Origin: Paenibacillus periandrae
GTDB lineage: Bacteria > Bacillota > Bacilli > Paenibacillales > NBRC-103111
Direction of reading: 5' to 3'
Assembly (NCBI RefSeq): GCF_022458865.1
Contig: NZ_JAJNMU010000015.1
Span: 1 to 64,000 of the forward strand
DNA: 64,000 nt
In this document: in pieces, positions 53,644-63,159 of the stretch
How positions within the stretch are numbered: the first letter of the stretch is position 1
Layout of the letters: every line of letters starts with the position of its first letter
Notes under the pieces: model-generated
Database searches by the model: none
What the model was told of the DNA's origin: nothing
The model's input: the letters and a program-made list of their open reading frames with translations, nothing else
Translations under genes and position numbers: made by a program

Positions 53644-54601
53644 GGGTTCCCTCCTCTATCCGCACACGGGGATCGATCCAGCGGTATATGATATCTATCA
53701 GCACATTGATCATGACATAGGTTACAGCCATAAGTAAGGCGAATGCCTGAATAACGGGATAATCCCTTCCGTTGATGGCATCGACCACATAACGTCCGAT
53801 ACCTGGCCATGAAAAAACAGTTTCAATAATAACAGCTCCTCCGAGCAGACCACCGATGATCATGCCGAAAGACGTAATAACGGGAATCAGCGCATTGCGC
53901 AGGGCATGCTTGTATACGATGACAGAGCGAGGCAGTCCTTTGGCCTCTGCCAGCACCATATAGCGTTTGGAAAACACCTCCAATAAAGAGGTGCGCAGCA
54001 ATCGGGAGGTCGTTGCAGCCAGCCCAGTTCCGAGCGTTAAAGCAGGGAGCACCAAATGCTGCCAAGAGCCTCTTCCGAGTGTGGGAAACCAACCGAGCAG
54101 ATAGGAAAGGCAATAAACCAATACCAATCCGAGGAAAAAATTCGGAACAGATACACCCATTAACGCGATGAAACGGGTGATGTGGTCGGTAGGACGCCGA
54201 TGAAATACGGCACCGGCTATGCCAGAGGGTAAAGCTATGACGAGCATGACTACCAATGCTGCGCCTGCCAGCTCCAAGGTTGCCGGAATTCGTACCCAAA
54301 GCTCTTCTGTAATGGGTGTACGGCTGCGAAAGGAGGTTCCCAGATTACCGGAAACGACCTCCTTCAGCCATGTCAAATATTGAATCGCAAAAGGCTGATC
54401 AAGCCCCAGCTGCTTGCGCAGGATAGCGGCATCCACATCCAGATCAGTCACGGTTGCCCCGGGATCAAACATCGTCAGCAAAATCATCTGCGCAGGGTCA
54501 CCTGGAATAAAGCGTAATAACGAAAATATGAGCAGTGTGACACCGAGAAGCACAGGAAGGGTGACCGCTATACGAATGAGCAGATATTTGAAGATACTCA
54601 T
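53636..54601 (-). CDS. Peptide/nickel-type ABC transporter permease (DppB/NikB-like)
   Basis: 321 residues with six membrane helices: N-terminal FKYLLIRIAVTLPVLLGVTL, then FIPGDPAQMIL, the EAA-type loop around LAEAKGLPRSVIVYKHALRN near residue 215, and the C-terminal IDIIYRWIDPRVRIEEG. It forms the channel together with the permease half of the fusion protein. It overlaps the upstream substrate-binding protein gene by 4 bp (ATGA) and the downstream fusion by 8 bp, showing a tightly coupled operon. Confidence 0.93.
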   Translation of the reverse strand: MSIFKYLLIRIAVTLPVLLGVTLLIFSLLRFIPGDPAQMILLTMFDPGATVTDLDVDAAILRKQLGLDQPFAIQYLTWLKEVVSGNLGTSFRSRTPITEELWVRIPATLELAGAALVVMLVIALPSGIAGAVFHRRPTDHITRFIALMGVSVPNFFLGLVLVYCLSYLLGWFPTLGRGSWQHLVLPALTLGTGLAATTSRLLRTSLLEVFSKRYMVLAEAKGLPRSVIVYKHALRNALIPVITSFGMIIGGLLGGAVIIETVFSWPGIGRYVVDAINGRDYPVIQAFALLMAVTYVMINVLIDIIYRWIDPRVRIEEGTHG

Positions 54602-56181
54602 TTGCTAATGTACATTTCCGGTACAACCTTCGTTCTCAGGTTCTCATCTATGCCTTTCACCTTGTTGTTGTAGGCCGAGCCCCAGCTTGCCGAGTTATAC
54701 ATATATACGATTGCCGTTTCATCCAGTACGATCTTCTGAACTTGCTTTGCCAGCTCATTTTGCTTGGTGGCATCAAATTCAGCCGACAGCTGGTCGATCA
54801 GCTTGTCCACCTCAGGATTGCTGTATCCACCATAATTGCTGACGATGCCACTTCGATAGTATGATTTTAATTGGCCTCCGATATCTCCGGTTACACTGCC
54901 GCAGGAGCAGTAGGTAGCCATCTCGAAGTTGCCGTCAAGCATCAGCTGATTCGAAGCCGTAGTTTCAACAGGTGCAATTTCAATATTAACACCGACAGCC
55001 TTTAACTGGCTTTGCAAAGCTACAGCAGTTGGCTGAAAGAACGAGTAAGTCAGCAGCTTGAACTGCAGCTTTTGACCATCCTTGGTACGAACGCCGTCTG
55101 CTCCGGCTTTCCAGCCTGCTTCTTCAAGCAGCTGTGCTGCCTTGGCACGGTCGGATTCCGGACCTTTGTCCAGTGCATACGGAAGTCCCTTCGGGAAGTG
55201 TCCTGTCACGGGCTCGGCAAATCCACGGCTCACCCCGTCAATGAGCTCTTTGCGATCCAAGGCCAGACTTATAGCCAAGCGAACCTTGGGGTCTTGAAAA
55301 GCGGGAACCTTTTTAATGTTCAGCCATAGATTGCGCGTTGAGCCCGGAGGATACAGCACATTGAATTTTTTATCCTTTTCATAGGCAATCCGTTGTTCAA
55401 CCTCCACATTCATATCCGCGTCCGCATCTCCGCTTTTCATAGCGAGCAGGCGACCTTGTCCATCGGACCCCAGCCTTGCCTCTAAACGCTGAAGCTTTGG
55501 CTTTGTGCCCCAATATGTGGGAACGGCTTCGGCAATCAGCAGCTCGCCCGGAATAAATTGCGTGGGCTTCATAAACCCGGTTAAATCGGCTTCTTTATTA
55601 AATTTATCGCCAAGACGATCCGCCTCAGCCGCATTATGGATTGCAAATCCGGTAAGCTTGAACATAAAAGCCGGGTCAGGCTTAGGTGTTTTGAATTGAA
55701 TATGCAGCGCATCCTTGACAATGAACTCCACGCCGCCGATCTGTGAGGAAGCCCGCTTGTTCAGCTTTTGATGGCGTTCAAGCGCTGCTTTGACTGCAGC
55801 CGCATCCATCACGGCTCCGCTCCAAAACTTCACATTAGGCTGCAGCTCCATTTCCCAAAGGGTAGGCTCTACGCTTTTCCATGACTTGGCCAGCCATGGA
55901 CGTAAGGTCGCATCATCATTGAGCATGACCAATGGCTCGGCGATCCCGTCCGACGTAATTCGCTGTGCATCCACATTAGTTGGATCCAACGAGCGGGGCA
56001 TGTTCAAGGTGACATACTTCAGCACCTGTTGATCGGCCATCGCGGAGCTTGTGCCTGCTGTGGCATTGTTAGCACCTGTGCCTGAACCTGCCGAGTTTGT
56101 AGCCGTGCTGCAAGCAGATAATGCGATGAGTAAAGTCAAAATGAATGTGAACCAACTGCTTTTTTTTAAATAAACCAACAT
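54598..56181 (-). CDS. Peptide/nickel-type ABC transporter, substrate-binding lipoprotein
   Basis: 527 residues, SBP_bac_5 family (DppA/NikA/OppA/CntA group). A signal peptide with lipobox ends at LSACS (Cys near residue 24), so it is a membrane-anchored binding protein. Typical blocks are VLKYVTLNMPRSLDPTNVDA and DPKVRLAISLALDRKELIDG. GGAGGAG lies 9 bp before the ATG. It is the first gene of the operon under a cobalamin riboswitch. The ligand is therefore probably cobalt, a cobalt chelate or a corrinoid rather than a peptide; nickel cannot be excluded. Confidence 0.9.
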   Translation of the reverse strand: MLVYLKKSSWFTFILTLLIALSACSTATNSAGSGTGANNATAGTSSAMADQQVLKYVTLNMPRSLDPTNVDAQRITSDGIAEPLVMLNDDATLRPWLAKSWKSVEPTLWEMELQPNVKFWSGAVMDAAAVKAALERHQKLNKRASSQIGGVEFIVKDALHIQFKTPKPDPAFMFKLTGFAIHNAAEADRLGDKFNKEADLTGFMKPTQFIPGELLIAEAVPTYWGTKPKLQRLEARLGSDGQGRLLAMKSGDADADMNVEVEQRIAYEKDKKFNVLYPPGSTRNLWLNIKKVPAFQDPKVRLAISLALDRKELIDGVSRGFAEPVTGHFPKGLPYALDKGPESDRAKAAQLLEEAGWKAGADGVRTKDGQKLQFKLLTYSFFQPTAVALQSQLKAVGVNIEIAPVETTASNQLMLDGNFEMATYCSCGSVTGDIGGQLKSYYRSGIVSNYGGYSNPEVDKLIDQLSAEFDATKQNELAKQVQKIVLDETAIVYMYNSASWGSAYNNKVKGIDENLRTKVVPEMYISK

Positions 56182-56261
56182 CTTGTTTGTCTCCTCCTGT
56201 GTTCCTTCTCATAATTGTAATTCCTGCCCCACCTTGTTAAAGCACGAACATCGTATACAAC

Positions 56262-56307
56262 GCAAAAAAGACATCGTTACCCTATAACAAGAAAAAGGTA
56301 AAGATGC
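56262..56307 (-). terminator. Terminator of the cobalamin riboswitch
   Basis: On the minus strand GCATCTTTACC pairs with GGTAACGATGT (one mismatch), followed by CTTTTTT. It lies between the aptamer and the first gene, so it is the likely ligand-controlled terminator. Confidence 0.65.
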
Positions 56308-56377
56308 CCATAGTTTTATTGTATGAAACTTTTGGCCGTCCTTAACACCTCCCTATCCTTCGTAGGTAAAAGCAGTG

Positions 56378-56560
56378 TTGTCAGAACTGGCAGGTCTCCT
56401 GGCTTCGGGATCATGATCATCAACGGCCTTCCCAATCTTAACATGGCTAAGATCAGTGGCATAATCGTTGAGGACTTCTCCGTTACAGTGGCGGGACCGC
56501 GTCGGCATTGCACCGAACTTCCCTTTTAAGCTTCAGCTTGCTGAAGCACCTGTTCCCACA
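56378..56560 (-). promoter_or_regulatory. Cobalamin riboswitch
   Basis: Minus-strand aptamer of about 180 nt. Diagnostic parts, read on that strand: AAAAGGGAAGTTCGGTGCAA, then GCCGACGCGGTCCCGCCACT with the GCCACTG-type B12 box, and the 3' block AAGCCAGGAGACCTGCCAG. With a terminator downstream, high cobalamin should switch off the ABC importer and ferredoxin operon. Confidence 0.93.
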
Positions 56561-56680
56561 AATATTCAATTATCAACCTTGATCATAAACAATATTAATA
56601 TCTTATGCAATACAAATATCGAGTGAGTAAAAATCGGATAGCGAAGTCTAAAAATTCGGACAAACGATGACAAACTTGTA

Positions 56681-56733
56681 TTGACAATTTGCTGGGTAAG
56701 AGTATAAAATCTAAATAATATGGTCAGACCATA
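56681..56733 (+). promoter_or_regulatory. Sigma-A promoter and GntR-type operator for the aldo/keto reductase gene
   Basis: TTGACA at 56681-56686, a 16-bp spacer and TATAAA at 56703-56708. Just downstream is the perfect 15-bp palindrome TATGGTC-A-GACCATA at 56719-56733. The same half-sites recur at 59029, 59084 and 63864, so this is the probable binding site of the FadR-type regulator at 63131-63817. Confidence 0.8.
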
Positions 56734-56798
56734 ATACTATTGCTTAAAATCCAAACTGTATCCAAGAGTTGAATAAGATACAAGACAGGAGGAACACG

Positions 56799-57749
56799 AT
56801 GATAGGCACGGCTGTACCTTATATCGAACGCAATGGAATGAAATTATCACGATATATGCTGGGTACTGCACAATTGGGACTGGGCAGCTATGGAATTAAC
56901 AATCGGCTCGGTGCTGTGGATGGGAGCGCCTTACTTGAATATTGCGAGCATACAGGTATTAATTGTTATGACACAGCTCATGAGTATGGAGATGCAGAGC
57001 TAAAGCTGGGTCGCTTTTTCATAGGGAAACATCCCCCGTTCATAGCATCAAAGCTGAAGGTTGATCTTCATCACACCTCCGAGCTGGAGCTTGAGCGTCA
57101 GATGGTACAGACGACCGAACGAATCATAAGCCGTCTGAAGGTAGATTCCTTGTCTGCATTAATGATTCATGATCCTGTTATGCTGCAAGTATACGGAGAC
57201 AAGGTGAACCGTATACTGCACAAGCTGCAGAAGGAGGGTTTCATTCAAAGAGCTGGCATATCGTTTGGAGCCGATCCTGTCGAGCAGTATGCCTACAGCG
57301 CTGGGTTGGTGCAGGACGATATATTTGACATGGTGCAGCTTCCTCTTAACTTGTTTGACAGACGTATGGTTCAATGCGGCGCGCTCGAGGATTTTACCAG
57401 CAGAGGGAAATGGATAGTCGTTCGAAGTGTGTTTTTGCAGGGGCTGTTTTTTCTGGAGAAGGATGCGCTGCCAGAGGCCATTCAAGCTGATGGGAGCATT
57501 CTGCTTGAGACTCTTCACAGGCTGGCACTAGAGGAAGGCATATCTGTCGCAGAGCTTGCTATGAGCTATGTTCGAGATTTGGAGAATGTGCATTGTCTGG
57601 TTATCGGTGCAGAAACTCCTGAGCAAATCCAGCATAACCTGGAGCTTATGAACCGTCCCGCGCTTTCCGAACGGACGCGAGAGCGAGTTGAGAAAGCTTT
57701 TGCTGATATTCCTCATCAATTTGTTGATCCAACGCAATGGAATAAGTAG
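56799..57749 (+). CDS. Aldo/keto reductase
   Basis: 316 residues from ATG 56799 (AGGAGG 6 bp upstream). NAD(P)H-dependent TIM-barrel oxidoreductase: the catalytic Asp-Tyr pair in CYDTAHEYGDAELKLG (about 48-57), the catalytic Lys in IASKLKVD near 80, the His in LMIHDPVML near 123, and a C-terminal cofactor-binding block LVIGAETPEQIQ near 280. It is the first gene of a sugar regulon, 18 bp before a Gfo/Idh/MocA dehydrogenase, and has an operator in its promoter. It probably acts on a sugar lactone, ketose or glycoside derivative; the exact substrate is not evident. Confidence 0.9.
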   Translation: MIGTAVPYIERNGMKLSRYMLGTAQLGLGSYGINNRLGAVDGSALLEYCEHTGINCYDTAHEYGDAELKLGRFFIGKHPPFIASKLKVDLHHTSELELERQMVQTTERIISRLKVDSLSALMIHDPVMLQVYGDKVNRILHKLQKEGFIQRAGISFGADPVEQYAYSAGLVQDDIFDMVQLPLNLFDRRMVQCGALEDFTSRGKWIVVRSVFLQGLFFLEKDALPEAIQADGSILLETLHRLALEEGISVAELAMSYVRDLENVHCLVIGAETPEQIQHNLELMNRPALSERTRERVEKAFADIPHQFVDPTQWNK

Positions 57750-57767
57750 AGGAAAGGAAGCGTTTAC

Positions 57768-58886
57768 ATGAAAAATGTTGGTTTTGGTATTGTAGGCTGC
57801 GGTTTTTTTGGCGCTGAATTTGTGCGTATTTTGCATAAGCTGGAAGGAGCGACGGTTGCAGCGGTCTACGGAGGCAGCGGGGGCAGCACAGCGGCTCTTG
57901 CCATGGAGGTTGGTTGCAGGGTGGAGCAGCGTCTGGAGGACCTCGTTAGCAGTAAAGATGTGGATGCCATCATTGTATCGAGCCCCAATTATGCGCATAA
58001 GGAAGCGGTCATCGAGGCAGCCCGCTGCGGTAAGCATGTGTTCTGTGAAAAGCCTGCAGCACTAAGCCTGAGCGATTGCAAGGAAATGCTGGATGCTTGC
58101 AGAAAAGCAGGGGTACACATGATGGTCGGGCACATTTTGCATTTTTTTCCGGGAATTGAACAGGTGAAGCGCTGGATTCAACAGGGCGAGATCGGGCAGC
58201 TTGTCGTTGCCCACAGCGAACGAACAGGCTGGGAGAAAAGTAAGGAGGAGGTCAGCTGGAAGAAAAAGCAGGACTTATCAGGGGGGCATCTTTTCCACCA
58301 TATTCATGAGCTGGATCTGGTATTGTCCATTCTGGGACCTGCAGTCAAAGTATCCATGATGGCCGATAATGTGGCTCATCGAGGAGACGGTTATGGGGAT
58401 GAGGATGACGTGCTGCTGATCAGCCTGCAGTTTGCCACAGGGACCTATTGTACATTGCAGTATGGGTCAGGTTTCCAGTGGGGAGAGCATTATATGAAAA
58501 TTAATGGCACACTTGGCGCCATCAAAATTGATTTTAGAAATTCTACGGTAGAGCTGCGCAAAGATGGTCGGACGGAGGCGATTATCGGATTGCATGGTGC
58601 TGATCTTGAGGACCAGGAGCGGATTCAAACGTATCAGCGCATGGATGGTGGAGTAATCTATGGAGATCCGCAGATGCGGCCGCCTGCTTTCCTGCGTACC
58701 CCGATGGAACGGGAAATGGATACGTTTCGCAAGGCGATTCTTCATCTGCCGATTGATGAGGATAAAAAATTGTTACTGGATGGTTCAGCGGCATATACTT
58801 CCATAGCTGTAGCAGAGGCATTACTGCTGTCAAGCAGGGAGCAAGCTATATTGAGCTTAAGTTTGCCTAACAACAATGTTACATAA
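57768..58886 (+). CDS. Gfo/Idh/MocA-family oxidoreductase
   Basis: 372 residues. N-terminal Rossmann domain (GIVGCGFFGAEFVRIL, residues 6-21), the SSPNYAHKEAVIEAA block, and the CEKPAAL motif near residue 97 whose Lys is catalytic. The C-terminal alpha/beta substrate domain includes GGHLFHHIHELDLVLSILG near 175. The family oxidises or reduces sugars and inositols with NAD(P). GGAAAGGA precedes the ATG. It is cotranscribed with the aldo/keto reductase; both probably process the sugar imported by the ABC system encoded downstream. Confidence 0.9.
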   Translation: MKNVGFGIVGCGFFGAEFVRILHKLEGATVAAVYGGSGGSTAALAMEVGCRVEQRLEDLVSSKDVDAIIVSSPNYAHKEAVIEAARCGKHVFCEKPAALSLSDCKEMLDACRKAGVHMMVGHILHFFPGIEQVKRWIQQGEIGQLVVAHSERTGWEKSKEEVSWKKKQDLSGGHLFHHIHELDLVLSILGPAVKVSMMADNVAHRGDGYGDEDDVLLISLQFATGTYCTLQYGSGFQWGEHYMKINGTLGAIKIDFRNSTVELRKDGRTEAIIGLHGADLEDQERIQTYQRMDGGVIYGDPQMRPPAFLRTPMEREMDTFRKAILHLPIDEDKKLLLDGSAAYTSIAVAEALLLSSREQAILSLSLPNNNVT

Positions 58887-58982
58887 CATAACAAAAAAAC
58901 CGTGATCACTTGAAAATAAGTTGTTTATTGAATATTACGTTAGATTATATAACATAAAATTACCAAAATATAAGAAAATGAA

Positions 58983-59094
58983 TTGACAGAATAAACAGAA
59001 ACAGGTAAGATCAACTTAAAGTATATTCTGGTCATACCATAATCTAGCTGTTGCTTAAATTCGTGTCACCGCCATCGGAATTGTGGTATGACCA
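58983..59094 (+). promoter_or_regulatory. Promoter and two operators for the sugar ABC transporter operon
   Basis: TTGACA at 58983-58988, a 17-bp spacer and TAAGAT at 59006-59011 form a good sigma-A promoter. Operators TGGTCATACCA (59029-59039) and TGGTATGACCA (59084-59094) are reverse complements of each other and match the site at 56719. The rest of the 337-bp gap 58887-59223 has no gene. Confidence 0.75.
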
Positions 59095-59223
59095 TACTAT
59101 TCATAAGAATGGTGGTGTTGGAAGCTTGCGAGCTGAGGTACAATAAATCATTATCGGGTAGTAGTCAGGGGTAGTTCGGAGGCTTGAACGGAATTATTCA
59201 TCAATCGAACAGGGGGACGAAAT

Positions 59224-60552
59224 ATGAGAAGGTCAAAAACCGCTTTGGCTGCATTATTATTATCCACGAGTTTGGCTGCAGGTTGTACAAATGGGGGGAG
59301 CTCCTCAACGCAGCAGAGCAATCCGAGCAATGAGGCTTCAAAGGCCAAGAAGGTTGCTCTGAACTGGTGGGTCGATTCCCGCGATGATATTCAGGCTACA
59401 TATGAAGAGATCAAAAAGGATTTTGTAAAGGCGAACAGCAATGTCACGATTAACATCGTTAAAACGCCGGACGACAAGATCGGTGAAAGGATTAGTATCG
59501 CCATTAATACCTCGGAGCTCCCTGATGTACAGCAAGGCGCTATTGGCTGGCCGCTCACCTATGCCAAGAAGAACCTGCTGCTTCCCCTGAATGATATTGT
59601 CGATAAGCAGGACTTCGAAGAAAGCACGTTGAACTCATTATCTGTAGATAATAAATTGTATATTTTTCCTAATAGCATTACCTCTCCCGGGCTGCTGGTG
59701 AATAGGGATATTTTTAAAGCCAAAGGTGCACTGGACCTTTTACCGCAAAATATGTCCACATGGAGCTATGACAAGTTTCTGGAGGCTGCCAAAAAAGTAA
59801 ACGATCCGGCGAAAGGAATTTACGGATTCGGTGTGTACGCTGGCGATACGGGAGGTGATCAGGGTCATCATATGTTCCTCTGGGGCTTCGGAGCCAAAAC
59901 CTGGTCTGATGATAAAACAAAAGCGGTGCTCAACTCCCCTGAAGGCGTAGCCGGTTTGGAATATTTAATCAAAATCATTGACGAAGGCATCACTCCACCC
60001 GGCGTAGCAGGCTTGAAAGCAGGCTCTGTCATTAATGAGATGTTCCTGCAAGGGAAAATCGGAATGACCTTCGGCAGTCTGGGTAATGTCAGCGCGTTCG
60101 ATAAAGCTTTTAAGGAAGGCTCTGCACCGAAATTCGAATACGACCTGATTCCTTATCCATCCAAAGACGGTAAAACGTCCAACTCGATCCTGTTCGGCAA
60201 CGGAACCTGGGCATGGAACACCAAAAACGAAGATAAGATGAAATGGTCCAAGGAATTCGTAAAGTTCATTAACAGCAAAGAGAGCATGGAGAAAATGGCA
60301 AAGGTACCTTCCGTTCTCGCAGCACGTAAGTCGCTGTCCAAGATGTATCAGCCTGATTCGATACAAGGGAAAACTACCAAGCTGTTTCAATATTCCAGCG
60401 ATATCGGTTTAGCCATTCCAGGTTATGCTGCAACCCGAAATGCCTTCTTTCCCGAGCTGCAGGCTGCCATCACCAAGAAGAAAACAGCGAAGCAGGCTTT
60501 GGATGACTGGGTGACAAAAGCCAATGAGATCATTACGCAAAATTCAAAGTAA
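59224..60552 (+). CDS. Sugar ABC transporter substrate-binding lipoprotein
   Basis: 442 residues, SBP_bac_1 (CUT1) family. Signal peptide with lipobox LAAGC (Cys near residue 21), a Ser/Asn-rich linker, then the binding-protein core (VALNWWVDSRDDIQATYEEI; LPDVQQGAIGWPLTYAK; YGFGVYAGDTGGDQGHHMFL). The operon continues with two permeases but no ATPase, so a shared MsmX-type ATPase encoded elsewhere is probably used. It is expressed from the operator-controlled promoter just upstream. The sugar is not predictable. Confidence 0.92.
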   Translation: MRRSKTALAALLLSTSLAAGCTNGGSSSTQQSNPSNEASKAKKVALNWWVDSRDDIQATYEEIKKDFVKANSNVTINIVKTPDDKIGERISIAINTSELPDVQQGAIGWPLTYAKKNLLLPLNDIVDKQDFEESTLNSLSVDNKLYIFPNSITSPGLLVNRDIFKAKGALDLLPQNMSTWSYDKFLEAAKKVNDPAKGIYGFGVYAGDTGGDQGHHMFLWGFGAKTWSDDKTKAVLNSPEGVAGLEYLIKIIDEGITPPGVAGLKAGSVINEMFLQGKIGMTFGSLGNVSAFDKAFKEGSAPKFEYDLIPYPSKDGKTSNSILFGNGTWAWNTKNEDKMKWSKEFVKFINSKESMEKMAKVPSVLAARKSLSKMYQPDSIQGKTTKLFQYSSDIGLAIPGYAATRNAFFPELQAAITKKKTAKQALDDWVTKANEIITQNSK

Positions 60553-60635
60553 GCAGAATTGAGTATTGTCATGCCGGTAGCTTGCCTGCTGCAAAAACTT
60601 CCGGATCAGTTCATCAAGAGAATTGGGGAATGTTT

Positions 60636-61508
60636 ATGGCTTCAAGATGGTACAAGGAATTTTGGGGATTTTTTTTCATAGCGCCCTTTTTGGTCGTTTT
60701 TCTTGCTTTTGAAATATATCCGTTTCTGGATGCCTTGTATTTGAGCCTGTTTGACTATGGCATCGGACAAAAGGAGTGGGTAGGGCTCAGCAATTATACA
60801 GCCTTGCTCAAGGACGAAATATTTGTACGCTCGATTCTGAATACGTTTGGTCTGGTGTTGGGTGTAGTTCCTGTGTCTGTATTTTTTTCGATCGTTGCGG
60901 CCAGCCTTATTATTGGAAAATCTGCAGCCATAGCATCCTTCTTTCGGGCAAGCTTTTACTTGCCGATTGTCACTTCGCAGGTCATCTTGTCGGTAACTTG
61001 GCTGTGGATCTACAATCCGGTGAGCGGAATTGGAAATTATGGTTTGTCCCTGGTCGGGGTGAAGCCGGTAATGTGGCTGGCGGATTCGGATGTTTCCTTG
61101 ATTGCTGTCATTATTGTGGTCATTACCTGGTGTGTCGGTCAACCGATTATTTTATATTTGGCGGCACTCGGCAATATTCCTTCTTCCTATTATGAAGCGG
61201 CTTCCATAGATGGAGCCTCACCTTGGAAGCAATTCTGGAATATGACGCTACCGCTGTTGAAGCCTACGACGCTGTATGTCATTGTGACCACAACGATCGG
61301 TGCTTTTCAAACGTTTGTTGTTGTGCAGCTGCTGACGGGTGGAGGACCCAACTACTCGACCACGACCATTATGTACCTGCTGTACGAGACGGCGTTTAAA
61401 TACGGGAATTTGGGTCTTGCTTCGGCGATGGGTGTCGTGCTTGCAGTGCTGATCTCGATCTTCTCGGTGGTTCAATTCAAATTTTTCAAGACCGATGTCG
61501 AGTATTAG
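60636..61508 (+). CDS. Sugar ABC transporter permease (MalF/UgpA-like)
   Basis: 290 residues from ATG 60636 (GGGGA 6 bp upstream; the longer frame from 60582 lacks a site). Six membrane helices, starting FWGFFFIAPFLVVFLAFEIY. The EAA loop SSYYEAASIDGASPWKQFWN near residue 190 contacts the ATPase. It follows the binding protein by 83 bp and precedes the partner permease by 12 bp. Confidence 0.93.
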   Translation: MASRWYKEFWGFFFIAPFLVVFLAFEIYPFLDALYLSLFDYGIGQKEWVGLSNYTALLKDEIFVRSILNTFGLVLGVVPVSVFFSIVAASLIIGKSAAIASFFRASFYLPIVTSQVILSVTWLWIYNPVSGIGNYGLSLVGVKPVMWLADSDVSLIAVIIVVITWCVGQPIILYLAALGNIPSSYYEAASIDGASPWKQFWNMTLPLLKPTTLYVIVTTTIGAFQTFVVVQLLTGGGPNYSTTTIMYLLYETAFKYGNLGLASAMGVVLAVLISIFSVVQFKFFKTDVEY

Positions 61509-61520
61509 GAGGGCATGCGA

Positions 61521-62342
61521 ATGCTGGCAAAACTGCTTGGATGGATCGCTGATGTGCTGTTATACGTATGTGCCATTTTTTTCTTGTTCCCACTCTATTG
61601 GATGATAACCGGTTCATTTAAGGATCAGTCCACGACGATCAAAATACCACCCGATCTCGTCCCGCTTAATCCGACGTTAGTGAATTACTTGCGATTGACA
61701 AAGGACAGTGAAATCTTTCAATGGTTGTTGAACAGTGTGCTCGTCGCTGGTATTGCTACGCTATTGGCCTGTGTGATAGCTACGATGGCCGGGTATGCGC
61801 TTACAAAACACAGATTCACTGGGCAAGCGCTCATATTTGGCGCCGTTGTCACGACCATGATGATTCCGAGGCAGCTGGGACTTGTGCCGATGTTCACATT
61901 AATGAGAGATCTTCATTTGGTCAACAACTTGGGCAGCGTCATATTACCGATTCTGGCCCTTCCTTTTGCGGTATTTTTGATGAAGCAATTCAGCCAGACA
62001 ATTCCCCACGAGCTTCTGGAAGCGGGCAAAATCGATGGCTGCAGTGAGATTGGCCTATTTACCCGGATCTTTGTACCGGTCGTTAAGCCGGGTATCGGAG
62101 CTTTGGCTATATTCGTTTTTTCTTTTACCTGGAATGATTATTTGTGGCAGTTGATTATGCTGAGTGACAGTAAACAAATGACGATCAATGTAGGGATCTC
62201 TACACTGATTAGTGAATTTTCAGCTAATTACGGTGCTCAGATGGCGGCCGCTACCTTGGGCTTTGTCCCGATTTTCATCATTTTCATCATGTTTCAGCGT
62301 TATTTTGTCAAAGGCATCACGGTTGGCAGTGTGAAGGGTTGA
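61521..62342 (+). CDS. Sugar ABC transporter permease (MalG/UgpE-like)
   Basis: 273 residues from ATG 61521, which is 8 bp after AGGAGG; the ATG at 61515 is too close. Six helices. The typical N-terminal block FFLFPLYWMITGSFKDQSTT and the EAA loop PHELLEAGKIDGCSEIGLFT near residue 175 are clear, and MIPRQLGLVPMFTLM is conserved in the family. It forms the membrane channel with the preceding permease. The SDR gene follows 16 bp later. Confidence 0.93.
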   Translation: MLAKLLGWIADVLLYVCAIFFLFPLYWMITGSFKDQSTTIKIPPDLVPLNPTLVNYLRLTKDSEIFQWLLNSVLVAGIATLLACVIATMAGYALTKHRFTGQALIFGAVVTTMMIPRQLGLVPMFTLMRDLHLVNNLGSVILPILALPFAVFLMKQFSQTIPHELLEAGKIDGCSEIGLFTRIFVPVVKPGIGALAIFVFSFTWNDYLWQLIMLSDSKQMTINVGISTLISEFSANYGAQMAAATLGFVPIFIIFIMFQRYFVKGITVGSVKG

Positions 62343-62358
62343 GGAGGAAGAAGCAGCG

Positions 62359-63159
62359 ATGCAGGTGCTGGATCAATTTCGATTGGATCACAAGGTAGCC
62401 ATAGTAACCGGAGGCTCAGGTCTTTATGGCGCTCATATTTCGGAAGCTCTCGGGCAGGCTGGAGCCATGGTGATTGTGGCTTCACGCAATATCGACAAAT
62501 GTGAGGAGCAGGTGGAAGCTTTAAGCAGGCAGGGCTGTCAAGCAGCGGCAATAGCACTAGACCTAAGTGATGAGGAGAGCATTACCGCATTGGCTGCGGA
62601 GGTGGTCAACCGCTTTGGCCGTATTGATATTCTTGTCAATAATTCGGTATCCCGTGAAGGCTTGGACGATATTGAGCATACGACAGCAGCGGGTTGGCTG
62701 CAGGCTCAGCAGGTGAATGGTCTTGGCGTGATGCTGCTATCCAAGGCAGTTGTGAAGGTGATGAGAGAGCAGAAGGAAGGCAGTATCATTAATATATCGT
62801 CGATTCAGGGTATATTGGGCCCCCATTTTCCGGTATATGGTGACAGCGGCATGACGAGTGGAATCGAGTACACGTACGCCAAGTGGGGAATGGTTGGTAT
62901 GACCAAGTGGTTAGCCAATTATTACGGGAAATACAACGTGCGCGTGAATTGTATTAGTCCAGGAGGCTATAATCCTGTGGGAAGCGACAAGGAAATAGCT
63001 TCACAGCAGTTTCTGCGCAATTACGAGGAGCGGACTCCGCTCGGCCGAATGGCTGACGATGATGATATCAAGGGAGCCATTGTGTATCTGGCTTCACGGG
63101 CCTCGAAGTATGTGACCGGTCATAATCTGATTATAGACGGGGGATGGAGCTCCTGGTAG
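62359..63159 (+). CDS. SDR-family oxidoreductase
   Basis: 266 residues, classical short-chain dehydrogenase: NAD(P)-binding TGGSGLYG near residue 18, NNS-type motif VNNSVSREG near 93, catalytic Ser in INISSIQG near 147, and Tyr/Lys in EYTYAKWG near 172-176 (Y-x3-K). GGVI-type ending LIIDGGWSSW. Close in character to gluconate 5-dehydrogenase-type enzymes (IdnO-like), which interconvert keto and hydroxy sugars. GGAGGAAG precedes the ATG. Last gene of the transporter operon; its 3' end overlaps the convergent regulator gene by 29 bp. Confidence 0.92.
   Translation: MQVLDQFRLDHKVAIVTGGSGLYGAHISEALGQAGAMVIVASRNIDKCEEQVEALSRQGCQAAAIALDLSDEESITALAAEVVNRFGRIDILVNNSVSREGLDDIEHTTAAGWLQAQQVNGLGVMLLSKAVVKVMREQKEGSIINISSIQGILGPHFPVYGDSGMTSGIEYTYAKWGMVGMTKWLANYYGKYNVRVNCISPGGYNPVGSDKEIASQQFLRNYEERTPLGRMADDDDIKGAIVYLASRASKYVTGHNLIIDGGWSSW

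Noticed and set aside
56323..56529. Small ORFs on both strands over the riboswitch
   Set aside because: The stretch is fully explained by the cobalamin aptamer.
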